NCBI GenBank assembly: GCA_964514385.1
Contig: CAZEQJ010000005.1
Location: 1 to 64,000, forward strand
Direction: 5' to 3'
Length of the DNA stretch: 64,000 nt
DNA from: CAZEQJ01 sp964514385
Lineage (GTDB): Bacteria; Bacteroidota; Bacteroidia; Cytophagales; Cyclobacteriaceae
Shown here: one piece after another, positions 37,101 to 45,088 of the stretch
Position numbering within the stretch: the stretch's first letter is position 1
How the letters are laid out: each line of letters opens with the position of its first letter
Made by a program: the position numbers and the translations under genes
Notes under the pieces: generated by a model
Database searches by the model: none
What the model was told of the DNA's origin: nothing
The model's input: the letters and a program-made list of their open reading frames with translations, nothing else

Positions 37101-37306
37101 AGCACACCACAGAAAACGAAAGACGATTTACCACTTCCGGACAGGCCAATAATTCCGACAAAGCGGTTTTCAGCAAGTTTGAGGAGTACCTCATCGGTCT
37201 GTCCCTCACGGCCAAAGAACAGGTGGCTTTCGTCAATCGAAAAAGGACGCAACCCCGGGAACGGATTGATCTGAATATCGGTCGGCAGGTCCTGTCTCAT
37301 GCTCAT
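34163..37306 (-). CDS. nSTAND1 NTPase with transmembrane helix, coiled coil and WD40 propeller
   Basis: A 1047-residue protein. The N-terminus INPFPGLRPFSIDESHLFFG is the nSTAND1 family opening. Walker A GLSGSGKS is at 54-61 and Walker B FLILVDQFEEL at 151-161. A winged-helix-like region follows to about 410, then a transmembrane helix at about 501-523 (ILTSVLSVAAIICLAFLLFA). An alanine-rich coiled coil runs to about 640, and seven WD40 repeats cover about 705-1015 (for example SSDQTVKLWNL, LTRGRVKVWST), a full propeller. STAND proteins are signal-triggered oligomerising NTPases, and in bacteria they often serve in conflict systems. The membrane helix puts the propeller and NTPase on opposite sides. 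It overlaps the TIR gene by 4 bases and the barrel gene by 14, so all three are coupled. Confidence 0.9.
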   Translation of the reverse strand: MSMRQDLPTDIQINPFPGLRPFSIDESHLFFGREGQTDEVLLKLAENRFVGIIGLSGSGKSSFVFCGVLPILYGGFFTDRGAEWDVVVMRPGASPVQNLAESLIKGREEYKKMDKEERVIQKTITSTLLKSSSMGLVEAVKQTGQASKKNFLILVDQFEELFRFSKEEENNYGSTQESLTFVNLLTEAVRSSEASIYVAITMRSDFIGDCAQFPVLTKMINDSHYLIPQMTREQKRDAILGPVAVAGGHISPRLVQQLLNDLGDKSDQLPILQHALMRTWDYWYKHKESDEPMDLHHYEAIGSMAQALSQHADEAYNELDDQQKVICEYIFKALTEKRDDSSGIRRPTKVRELALLCRVEEQEIIEVVEVFRKPGRSFLMPPYGTAITGETYIDISHESLMRIWDRLKIWVNEEAESISMYLRLADAASMYQIGKAGLWRPPDLQLALNWREKQQPTLTWGQRYHPAFERTMIFLEYSAREYEMEQKAKEEEQRQKIRRQRILTSVLSVAAIICLAFLLFALVQRQNAIYEKEVAEQALIEAQIARDSADIERRNAIEQTEIATSASMQAQVNAVKADSAAREALIEAERARLAQLEADTARLQAENNSELARLNALEASINANKAQISARRADSLRFLAIAKTLAAKSLTTDNNERDLKGLLAYQGYLFNKEKSANPRDPDIYSSLYEANKSFDMESGSPDAVTNQFLRGHRENISSLQVSPKSAAIFSASENGEIYRWNMRAQSSPTELYNGDMIINDMKVNNSISLIAAGGNRGEFLFLDPSTLEADTTLGVHENIIALDFQNEATVISAGSEGKIVRWTFGKSHEVILNLSIRISDVACHPVNERIYYADNAGQLRMIVNGKDSLVFRNSNEITVLQFSENGKYLAAGTRLGDLIIFNPVNMSIIDRIPSAHDDIIKDISFDWKNELIATASSDQTVKLWNLNNLNELPIVLSDHQNSFVFRVAFTSNNNFLLSGLTRGRVKVWSTNIEYYAEPICGKLSRNLSLDEWKRFVAEDVDYRRTCSALPPGEGAGATSLLRQNEND

Positions 37307-38757
37307 TCCACAGTGGTTTTGGTTGCAAAATACTGCTCCAGAAGCTCAGGGCTGCCAGATTTATTGATGATCCTGACATCTGCCTTTACTCCTTCATAGA
37401 AAGATTCGTCACGCAGTTGTTTATTGGTAGTAAGTATAAGCTTACCCAGAATTTCCTTTTTACGGCCAAAACCCGGCGACTTCAATAAGTCAAGGTATTT
37501 CATCCTCACCCAGTAATTATTGATCTTATCCTGAAGGATGATGGCGTAATCAAATTCAATAAGATTTTGAATATGGCTTTTTCGAAATGTCATGAGGTCT
37601 TCGGATAATGCCGGCTGCCTCACTTCCATGCCTGCCTCGGCAAGATGTGCGGCTACTTTTACAGCCAGAGCCTGGTCTGCCTTATCATGGATAAGGTAAA
37701 CCACACTGCCTTCACCTGCTGGTTTTTCAGCCTCATTTACAGGAGCATCATTTTGACCCAGGGCCACCCATATGGCTGTCTTAAAGTCCTCAAGTGGTGA
37801 TTGAAGCACCTCTGTATGGCGTATCCCATCAGCGTCACGCTTGATTTCCTCTATCATATTGACCTGAATATCATTGCCTTCTCTTATATTGGAAGAGACC
37901 CAAACAAGACGACGAAAAAGCTCACCCTTTTCTTCTGCTTCTATTCCATAATCACCACAAATACGATTTTGAATCATGGGTACAGCCTCGCTAGCCATAG
38001 GAATGCGCCTGCCCTGCAGATCACCGATCAAATGGATACTTAATTCGCACCGGGTCAGGTCGTCCCGTATCGCTTTTTCTAAATTTTCAGGCGTTGAAGG
38101 CAACCGCTTATTCGGCAGTACATGATATCCATGTCGCTGTAACTCCCTTTTGATGATATTGCGATGTACCGCCAGGTCATTTCCCGTCTCTGCAAGGTAA
38201 ATGGATTTCCCCGGCCCTCTCTCCTCTCCTGAAGCACCTTTATCCATCGAAATTATCTCATGAATATCATAGGCAAGGTCAACCAGCCTCATCCAGAAAT
38301 ACTGTTCCCCTTCCACACTGAAAAAATCTACAATTTCCCTGGGGTCTCCGGTATCTTCATCGTATGTGAAAAACTCATAACTGATACATTGCTCCAGCAC
38401 TTCCGGCAGTTCAACCTCTTCAAACGGTGACTTTACTACCTTAAATACATGCTGGATAAGTTCGTCACCAGCAAAACCTGTTGCCTTGGTATAAAGGTCA
38501 AAAAAGCCCATAAGCTTATCGCTGTACAGAAAATCAGGACTAAGGACAATAAGTAAAATGGGCTTATCCTTAAAATTCTTCTCAGTCACTTCGGATGACT
38601 CGTAAAGCCATTCAATCGCATATTGCTCTCCACTTGCGCTGAAGATCATCAGCTCAAGGTAACGGGCAAATGAGGTCACCCACCCTTTTTCCTGGTTAAG
38701 AAAAAGGGTATCATCAGCCTCACTGGCACATATCACTATCCGTTTTTTATCAGACAT
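37303..38757 (-). CDS. Protein with three TIR-like modules
   Basis: A 484-residue protein without signal or membrane segment. Three modules with a TIR-like Rossmann pattern are visible. Module 1 covers about 5-165 (RIVICASEADD, ILLIVLSPDFLYSD). Module 2 covers about 184-335 (SIYLAETGNDLAVHRNIIKR, YHVLPNKRLP, RDDLTRCELSIHLIG), which is the best match. Module 3 covers about 352-475 (VVYLIHDKADQALAVKVAAH, FDYAIILQDKINNYW). TIR domains either scaffold signalling or cleave NAD+. I cannot identify a clear catalytic glutamate in any module with certainty, so enzymatic activity is unproven. The last 4 bases overlap the nSTAND start, so the two proteins are made together and probably bind each other. 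Confidence 0.8.
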   Translation of the reverse strand: MSDKKRIVICASEADDTLFLNQEKGWVTSFARYLELMIFSASGEQYAIEWLYESSEVTEKNFKDKPILLIVLSPDFLYSDKLMGFFDLYTKATGFAGDELIQHVFKVVKSPFEEVELPEVLEQCISYEFFTYDEDTGDPREIVDFFSVEGEQYFWMRLVDLAYDIHEIISMDKGASGEERGPGKSIYLAETGNDLAVHRNIIKRELQRHGYHVLPNKRLPSTPENLEKAIRDDLTRCELSIHLIGDLQGRRIPMASEAVPMIQNRICGDYGIEAEEKGELFRRLVWVSSNIREGNDIQVNMIEEIKRDADGIRHTEVLQSPLEDFKTAIWVALGQNDAPVNEAEKPAGEGSVVYLIHDKADQALAVKVAAHLAEAGMEVRQPALSEDLMTFRKSHIQNLIEFDYAIILQDKINNYWVRMKYLDLLKSPGFGRKKEILGKLILTTNKQLRDESFYEGVKADVRIINKSGSPELLEQYFATKTTVE

Positions 38758-38789
38758 GAAAGCAATGATACATTACAAATAACTTAAAA

Positions 38790-41700
38790 TTATCTCTTTT
38801 CATCCAATATTAATTCATGATCGACAATCTCCATAAAAGTTTCAGATAGTTCTTTACTTAGACCCAACAGATGATACAGGGTGACCTTATCCATGCTCAG
38901 TACCAGGGAGTCTTCAAATGCCGACACCTTATATGATTTACCCAGTGAAAGTATCAGGTCACCTTCCTTGTAGATTTTGCCATGCTGATCCACCAGTTGA
39001 CCTGACTTCACCAGAATAATGTAGTCGTGCAGGTCTAAGGATTTATTGGTCCTCAGATGCTGTGGGTTAATTATGGATGTAAGTTCTGTTAATGCGCTCT
39101 TTCTGCTGCCACAAAAAAACGATGTCTGCTCGATGTAACGCAGGATTTCATATTGAATAAGATTCCCATCTTCCTGGTCATTCATAAGATGCTGCAGTCG
39201 GTGACGTGTATGGTCAGGCAGCCGTTTTTCTACCTGTCGGAAAAGCGGCCTGGAAGTTTTTAGAATGCATCGGGCAGCCATTTCATACAGCAGGGGATCT
39301 GAATTAAATAGTTGCGCGATTATCTCTTCAGGCACGTGCTCCTGACCACTAAAATACCAGGCATTGAGTGCACTGGCCTTGGTATAACGTCCTGTAAAAT
39401 GGATATCTCTGCTGAGGATGGAAAGCATCAGCTCTTCCGGCGTATGGTTATTTCTGGGGAAAAATGAATGCAGCGCCTTGATTTTTTCTTCAGGACTGAT
39501 GTCATCAAAGAAAGGATATAAATATAATTTGAGGTCGTTGGATAAAAACTGATCCATGAGCTCAATGGCAAAGGTCACGCCCTCGTTGGTGCCAATTTCG
39601 AGATTGTCGCGGACAAGGTGGATCGATTCTTTGTCGTAAAGAATGGAAAGCATCATAAATATGAGCTCATAGCTCTCGTCCAATTCTTCCTGAATGCCCG
39701 CCTTTAGCGGATCGAAATAGTCCTCTTCACCCAGCTCGGTCAGCGCGGCCATGTTCCAGATGGCTTTGGAAACTTCACGCCTCAGATAGGTTGTAAATTT
39801 CAGGAATTGATCGTCGCTGGTATGAAAATCCATCTCATAAAGGGTCTCAACTACCAGTTTATGGATGCGCTGCGAAGGGTTGTCCAGTTGTTGCCACAAT
39901 GCTGCCTTAGCCAGGTTGCCCCCAATGGTTTTGATGATGAGTACAATTCTGATGAATATTTCTTCTGACATTCCCGTTCTTGAAAAATAGGAAGCGAGAA
40001 ACATGATCATGGGTTGCCCGCCGCGTATAAGGGCATTCTGTGCTTCATGAGCATATCGCGGCTGCCCCAGGAGTTCTACCAATGCAGGCCAAAGATCTTT
40101 TCTGTTCAGCTGCCCTGCCACACGTATAGCCTCGAAGCGAACATCCGGCTTCAGATCACGAAGAAGCTCCTGGATAATAAAGGCATTTTCATCGCTGATC
40201 ATGTTATGGATGATCTTGAGCGCAAAAAGCCGGTCTTCCGTATGCTTTGACTTCGCCAGAATGTATAATTTCGCAGAAGATATATCAATTTTATCTCCTT
40301 TGTTTATTTGCTTTACCTGAGCAAGAGCAAGATCTCTTACCGTCTTCACTTCACGTTCGGCACGTGTCTGTGGGAGGTTAAACTGTTGTAATATTTTCTT
40401 CCAGTAATTGGGGTCTATATCCCGGGTGGTCTGGTTGTGGCTGTCTGTTTCCAGCTGTGAGATAATTTCCTCAAACTGATCAGGTGATACTGCCCCTTTT
40501 TGATGCATCATCTGTAATGCCTTTTCCGGGTGATGCTTTTGAATCTGAACAGCGAGTTTCTTCTGAAAGGTCTTCTCTTCGTTCTTTACCTTTTTGTTCT
40601 TGTTGCGATTGAGTGTGTCTATTAATGTACTTTTATAGCTTCCATACATCCGCTGCGTAATGAAATACCATATTCCGACCATAGGAAGCATGAAAATAAG
40701 AATATATAATACATTGAAATTAGGCAACCTGTCGAGCAACAGGATGATGCCCCCTGATATAATCCCCGAGATGACGGTGATTACACCCTCAATTTTTGAC
40801 TGAACATCAGCGCGGATATTGGACTCAATGGGAAGGAAATAAAGCTTAAATGAAGGGCCATCCAGTGCATCCCGGAGTGATTGTATGAACAGACGAATCA
40901 GCGAGATCGCCACAAAGAAGTACACAAAATTCTCAGATCCGGTATTGATTCCTGTAAACATTCCCACAACAATCGCCAGGGCTGTAAATGCCAGAAGCAG
41001 TACAGGGTTAACCAAAAGGGCTACACGAAGACCATAAATGGAGATGATCTTGTCTGTGGTGAAGGTCTGAAACAGAAAACTGAAAATCACAATCACCATC
41101 TCAAAATAGCTTTTGAACTGTGTAAGACTGTCTTCTGATAAAAACTGACGGTCGGCCACCGCAAGGAAAGTATAATCCAGAAACTGCAAGCTTATCGCTG
41201 AGATGATCACAAAAAATGACATCAGCAGAAAAAACCGCCTGGTAAAAAAATGTGTAAACGGCACCGAGTCCTTTTCCTCCACACCGGCTTCATTGGCACT
41301 TACCTTGAGCGTATACGACTTGCCCATCAGGTAAAAAAAGAATCCAAACCCCATCAGCATAACAAAGGCGAGGTATAGCAGATCCTCTGATCGTGGCAAC
41401 AAACTGGCAATGAAAGGAATACTAAAAAAAGCAAGTATTGTAGCAATCAGCTGTCCGGTGTCTATACCTCCGATTATTCTTTTGGCTTGCCTTAAATTAA
41501 ATACACGGTTGAACGCCCCCCAAAACATCAGAAGCATTACCACCGCTATAGGGTCTGAAAAGGAATAGATAAGAAAAATAAATTGCCTGCGGTACGGGCC
41601 TGCCAATCCGATAACTGATGTTACGATTAACAGAAAAAAGAGGCCGAGCAGTATCGCAACTACCGTCTGGAAGCTTACCCTACGCTGCAGGAAGGAAAAA

Positions 41701-41912
41701 AGATACGAAATGGATATTCCGATAATGCCACTGGCAATAAAGCTTAAGGGAATCTGTTTTTCTGAAAATTCGGTAAGAAAAAGGGTGAAGGGTATCACCT
41801 CCATGACGGCTACGAATATACCCATAGTAAAACCAAGGCCGAGCAACAGGGCAGCAGGGCGCTGCTCGGCACGTTCTACATTGAGTACCTTAAAAAAGCC
41901 ATCAATCATCAA
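38790..41912 (-). CDS. NTT/MFS-type transporter fused to HEAT repeats and cNMP-like domain
   Basis: A 1040-residue protein. Residues 1 to about 430 form 12 hydrophobic segments with the layout of the ATP/ADP translocase (NTT/Npt) branch of MFS-like proteins, including the loop RVFNLRQAKRIIGGIDTGQL. Residues about 540-920 are helical repeats of the HEAT type (VRFEAIRVAGQLNRKDLWPA, ELGEEDYFDPLKAG). The end, about 945-1035, resembles a cyclic-nucleotide-binding barrel (GQLVDQHGKIYKEGDLIL, SLVLSMDKVTLYHL) but lacks the full phosphate-binding cassette with its arginine. Related fusions are common in Bacteroidota and of unknown function. It may sense or move nucleotides. It sits 32 bases upstream of the TIR gene and leads the run. 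Confidence 0.8.
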   Translation of the reverse strand: MMIDGFFKVLNVERAEQRPAALLLGLGFTMGIFVAVMEVIPFTLFLTEFSEKQIPLSFIASGIIGISISYLFSFLQRRVSFQTVVAILLGLFFLLIVTSVIGLAGPYRRQFIFLIYSFSDPIAVVMLLMFWGAFNRVFNLRQAKRIIGGIDTGQLIATILAFFSIPFIASLLPRSEDLLYLAFVMLMGFGFFFYLMGKSYTLKVSANEAGVEEKDSVPFTHFFTRRFFLLMSFFVIISAISLQFLDYTFLAVADRQFLSEDSLTQFKSYFEMVIVIFSFLFQTFTTDKIISIYGLRVALLVNPVLLLAFTALAIVVGMFTGINTGSENFVYFFVAISLIRLFIQSLRDALDGPSFKLYFLPIESNIRADVQSKIEGVITVISGIISGGIILLLDRLPNFNVLYILIFMLPMVGIWYFITQRMYGSYKSTLIDTLNRNKNKKVKNEEKTFQKKLAVQIQKHHPEKALQMMHQKGAVSPDQFEEIISQLETDSHNQTTRDIDPNYWKKILQQFNLPQTRAEREVKTVRDLALAQVKQINKGDKIDISSAKLYILAKSKHTEDRLFALKIIHNMISDENAFIIQELLRDLKPDVRFEAIRVAGQLNRKDLWPALVELLGQPRYAHEAQNALIRGGQPMIMFLASYFSRTGMSEEIFIRIVLIIKTIGGNLAKAALWQQLDNPSQRIHKLVVETLYEMDFHTSDDQFLKFTTYLRREVSKAIWNMAALTELGEEDYFDPLKAGIQEELDESYELIFMMLSILYDKESIHLVRDNLEIGTNEGVTFAIELMDQFLSNDLKLYLYPFFDDISPEEKIKALHSFFPRNNHTPEELMLSILSRDIHFTGRYTKASALNAWYFSGQEHVPEEIIAQLFNSDPLLYEMAARCILKTSRPLFRQVEKRLPDHTRHRLQHLMNDQEDGNLIQYEILRYIEQTSFFCGSRKSALTELTSIINPQHLRTNKSLDLHDYIILVKSGQLVDQHGKIYKEGDLILSLGKSYKVSAFEDSLVLSMDKVTLYHLLGLSKELSETFMEIVDHELILDEKR

Positions 41913-42022
41913 AAAATCCAGATTAGTTTACCCTATTAAGATACAAGTTGGGTTATATTTTAAATAAATACAATAATTGTTCCGCTGAATTGAATATTTA
42001 CCATTTAATTTGCGCTCCTGTT

Positions 42023-43318
42023 ATGCTTTACAAATTCTTCAGCTTACTGGTACCACGTGCACTGCCTATTTATTTCAGAAAAGTGTACGTGCATGGAATT
42101 GAAAAATTTAAGGGCAGAGACCCTTTGATTCTTGCCTGCAACCATCCCAACTCATTCATGGACGGTGTCATCATCGCCGGCATATGCCTGACGCTAAGCC
42201 TTAGAAATCCTTATTTTCTTGCCCGTGGTGACGTGTTCAGATCAAAGCTTGCCCGTTGGTTTCTCATCGGCATGAAGATATTGCCCATTTACCGTCGCAA
42301 TGAAGATCCTGAATCAAACAAAAAGAATGATGACAGCTTCAGGCTTGTCAATCGTCTGCTGAACAAAAATCAGATTGTTGGTATTTATCCTGAAGGGCGG
42401 TGTGTAGTTGAAAAGAGGCTGCGGCCGGTAAAAAAAGGAACCGCCAGGATGGCCTTCGGAGCAGAGGTGGAACATAACTGGGAGCTGGGTGTAAAAATAT
42501 TGCCCACCGGCGTCAACTACACCCATGCCAAAAAATTCCGCGGCGACTTTATCCTGGATATAGGAGAGCCTATCATCGTAAGCGATTACCGGAAGCTTTA
42601 TGAAGAAAATGAGTCACGGGCCGTCGCCAAGCTCACAGAAGATATTGCCAAAGCACTTGAACAGCACGTGATCATCATCAGCGACCCGAAAGATGACGCT
42701 GTTGCAGAAATAATGCTGGATATCTACCGTAATGATAAGCTGCCACGCAGATGGATCAGCGAATGGATCATCGACGACCCCAGACGCTTTCTGCTTGAAA
42801 AATCGGTAGGGGAGAAATTCTCTGGTCTTGCGGAAGAGACCAAAGCTAAAATCAAAGAAAAAACCTCTACATACAGTGCATTGTTGAAAAAATTCAAAAT
42901 TTCAGATAAGCAGGTAGCTAAAGATAATCGTGGCATATTTATTCCGGCATTACTGCAACTTATTCTCACATTGCCTTTTCGCCTGACGGGATGGCCCTTA
43001 TTTTATCCTATTGCGGCATTTGCTCACCGTCGTGCCTTCAGCATCCGTGACGACCAGTTTCATTCATCTGTGCAGTTTTTTGCCTCGCTGCTGATGTATA
43101 TCGGCTTATTTCTTATCATTTTGATACCCGCTTATATCATAAGCTGGCAAACAGGCTCCATCGTATTTCTTGCCTTACTTGCGTCAGCATATGGGTCATT
43201 CTGGTTTAGCAGCGCGCTCATCCGCGTTAGACGCAATATCAATTACAGAAAAATCCCGGCTAAAGACCTGAAATACATTAAAAGCCTGAGAGCAGAATTG
43301 AAATCGCTTTTGGACTAG
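42023..43318 (+). CDS. Lysophospholipid (PlsC-like) acyltransferase
   Basis: About 431 residues from the ATG at 42023, which starts MLYKFFSLLVPRALPIYF; an upstream in-frame ATG at 41948 adds an unlikely extension. Motif I is ACNHPNSFMD, with the catalytic His and Asp separated by five residues as in the NHPNxxxD variant of the family. Motif III is GIYPEGRC. Hydrophobic segments near the C-terminus (TLPFRLTGWPLFYPIAAF, LLMYIGLFLIILIP) anchor it to the membrane. It likely acylates lysophosphatidate or a related lipid. It is divergent from the transporter fusion gene and its 3' end overlaps a rhomboid gene by 4 bases. Confidence 0.88.
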   Translation: MLYKFFSLLVPRALPIYFRKVYVHGIEKFKGRDPLILACNHPNSFMDGVIIAGICLTLSLRNPYFLARGDVFRSKLARWFLIGMKILPIYRRNEDPESNKKNDDSFRLVNRLLNKNQIVGIYPEGRCVVEKRLRPVKKGTARMAFGAEVEHNWELGVKILPTGVNYTHAKKFRGDFILDIGEPIIVSDYRKLYEENESRAVAKLTEDIAKALEQHVIIISDPKDDAVAEIMLDIYRNDKLPRRWISEWIIDDPRRFLLEKSVGEKFSGLAEETKAKIKEKTSTYSALLKKFKISDKQVAKDNRGIFIPALLQLILTLPFRLTGWPLFYPIAAFAHRRAFSIRDDQFHSSVQFFASLLMYIGLFLIILIPAYIISWQTGSIVFLALLASAYGSFWFSSALIRVRRNINYRKIPAKDLKYIKSLRAELKSLLD

Positions 43319-44244
43319 CGACTGGCATTAAACAGCTTTTCTTTCTCAGCTTTGGAGAGGCTGTCGTATCCTTTTTCTGATATTTTATCCAGTATAGCGT
43401 CAATCTCGTCCTGAGAAACATCAGATGAACCGGTTCGTGAAGCACCAGCGGTTGACCCACCTGATTTTCTCTCTGTAGTGGTTTTGGTCTTTTTCTTTCT
43501 GTGACTAACCTTAATTTTTGGCTTAGGCCGGAAAAGCGTCCTGAAAAATTCAAGCACATAGTGAACCGGCTTACCCAGGTCTGTGCCCGACCGCAGCTGC
43601 GAAATATAAAGCCATCCGATTGCAGCACCACCGAGATGAGCCAGATCACCCCCGGCATTGCCTCCTGATAATCCCAGAATGGAAAGAAAAACATAAACCG
43701 CTACGATGTATTTGATCTTCACCGGACCAAAAAATAAGAGATAAAATGTATAATCAGGAGACAGCACCGCCGCTCCTACTGCAATGGCAAAAACAGCAGC
43801 AGAAGCACCTACCATGCCGCTTACAGCTGCTGCGCGATCCGCATAATAAGGTATGAGGTTGTACGACATCAGGTATACCACTGCACCCGCTACAGCACCT
43901 AATACATATAAATGCAATAGCTTTTCACTCCCGAGATACTCCTGGATAATGCGTCCAAACCAGTAAAGTGCCAGCATATTAAACAGAATATGCATAATAC
44001 CACTCAGGCTATGGGCGAAAGAGTATGTAATCAGCGTCCAGGGCTTTGTCAGGAAGTCAGTAAAAACGGGAGGTATACTAAACTGATCATATAAAAAAAC
44101 ATAAACGCCTTGTAACGCCCCAAACTGAGCCAGTAGCCTCAGAAGTGCCAGCACCACAAACACGATGATATTGATCACGATCAACTGTGTTAATGTGTTG
44201 TTTGGTCTGCTGAATGCCTGCTTTAAATCCTCTAATAAGTTCAT
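43315..44244 (-). CDS. Rhomboid family intramembrane serine protease
   Basis: A 309-residue protein with six hydrophobic helices. The active-site serine is Ser148 in MVGASAAVFAI and the histidine His203 in LAHLGGAAIG, with the preceding HILFNMLALYWFG loop typical of rhomboids. The C-terminal tail (about 240-309) is basic then acidic and soluble, with a K-K-K-T-K-T stretch. The GxSx motif here is GASA instead of the commoner GASG, which should not remove activity. It is 1 base from the next rhomboid upstream, so the two form a tandem pair. The substrate is unknown. Confidence 0.93.
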   Translation of the reverse strand: MNLLEDLKQAFSRPNNTLTQLIVINIIVFVVLALLRLLAQFGALQGVYVFLYDQFSIPPVFTDFLTKPWTLITYSFAHSLSGIMHILFNMLALYWFGRIIQEYLGSEKLLHLYVLGAVAGAVVYLMSYNLIPYYADRAAAVSGMVGASAAVFAIAVGAAVLSPDYTFYLLFFGPVKIKYIVAVYVFLSILGLSGGNAGGDLAHLGGAAIGWLYISQLRSGTDLGKPVHYVLEFFRTLFRPKPKIKVSHRKKKTKTTTERKSGGSTAGASRTGSSDVSQDEIDAILDKISEKGYDSLSKAEKEKLFNASR

Positions 44245-44245
44245 C

Positions 44246-45088
44246 CTAATAAAACTTCGAGCGATCTGAGTTAAATATTTTTACCATAATAAAACCAAAT
44301 ATCATACCTCCAAGATGGGCAAAATGAGCCACATTGTCACCCGGCCTGTCCTGAAAAATATTAAACAACGTCCATATTCCGTAGGCCAGCACCAGGTACT
44401 TGGCTTTGATCGGAATCGGCGGAAACAACAACATCAGTTGCGTATTCGGAAACAAAAGGCCGAAAGCCATCAATATACCGAATATAGCTCCTGAAGCACC
44501 AACCATCGGAATATTGGCATGTAACCTGTAATGTGACTCCATAAGGTTTTCTGCCACCTGTATATAACTTCCATTATTTGGATTGTCATAATAGGCTTCC
44601 GCAAAATCCATAACGGATTTAAAACCCAATCTGTTTACCACCTCGTAAATATAACCTGCCAGTTCCCTGAAGTAGGTCTGATCCAGATGTTTTGCCGCAT
44701 ACAACATGAATATCTCCGGATCGGGATTCTCAGTGAAGTTCATCACCTGCTCACGCAAGCCATTAAGCTCCACAAAATTAATCCCGGAATACAATGCCCC
44801 TGCCCCAATGCCGGTAACCAGATAAAATATCAAAAAGCGACTGGAGCCCCAGAAAGACTCCAGCAGTGGTCCGAATATCAGCAGGCCAAACATATTAAAC
44901 AACAGATGGTAGAAGTCGGCATGCATGAACATGTACGTGAAGTACTGAGTCGGAAAAAAAAACTCAGAATGAATATAATGCAATGCCAGTATGCGATCGA
45001 GTCGTATCTGCACCAATGATTCGATCAGTAAAAATGCAACATTAATGATAATGAGGTTCCTGGCTACCGGAGTGAGTCTGCCAAACAT
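44246..45088 (-). CDS. Rhomboid family intramembrane serine protease
   Basis: A 280-residue protein. Ser199 sits in MVGASGAIFGILM and His258 in HFAHLGGMIFG, with the HLLFNMFGLLIFGPLLE helix-loop upstream. A soluble insert of about 85 residues (about 108-195) lies between the TM helices before the catalytic serine, larger than in Escherichia coli GlpG. Shorter inserts at this place occur in other Bacteroidota rhomboids, as I recall. Its ATG overlaps the mutL stop by one base, so it is translationally coupled to mutL, and the second rhomboid follows at once. Confidence 0.93.
   Translation of the reverse strand: MFGRLTPVARNLIIINVAFLLIESLVQIRLDRILALHYIHSEFFFPTQYFTYMFMHADFYHLLFNMFGLLIFGPLLESFWGSSRFLIFYLVTGIGAGALYSGINFVELNGLREQVMNFTENPDPEIFMLYAAKHLDQTYFRELAGYIYEVVNRLGFKSVMDFAEAYYDNPNNGSYIQVAENLMESHYRLHANIPMVGASGAIFGILMAFGLLFPNTQLMLLFPPIPIKAKYLVLAYGIWTLFNIFQDRPGDNVAHFAHLGGMIFGFIMVKIFNSDRSKFY

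Noticed and set aside
41948..42022. Longer start of the acyltransferase
   Set aside because: The extra 25 residues do not fit the family; the ATG at 42023 starts the conserved sequence.
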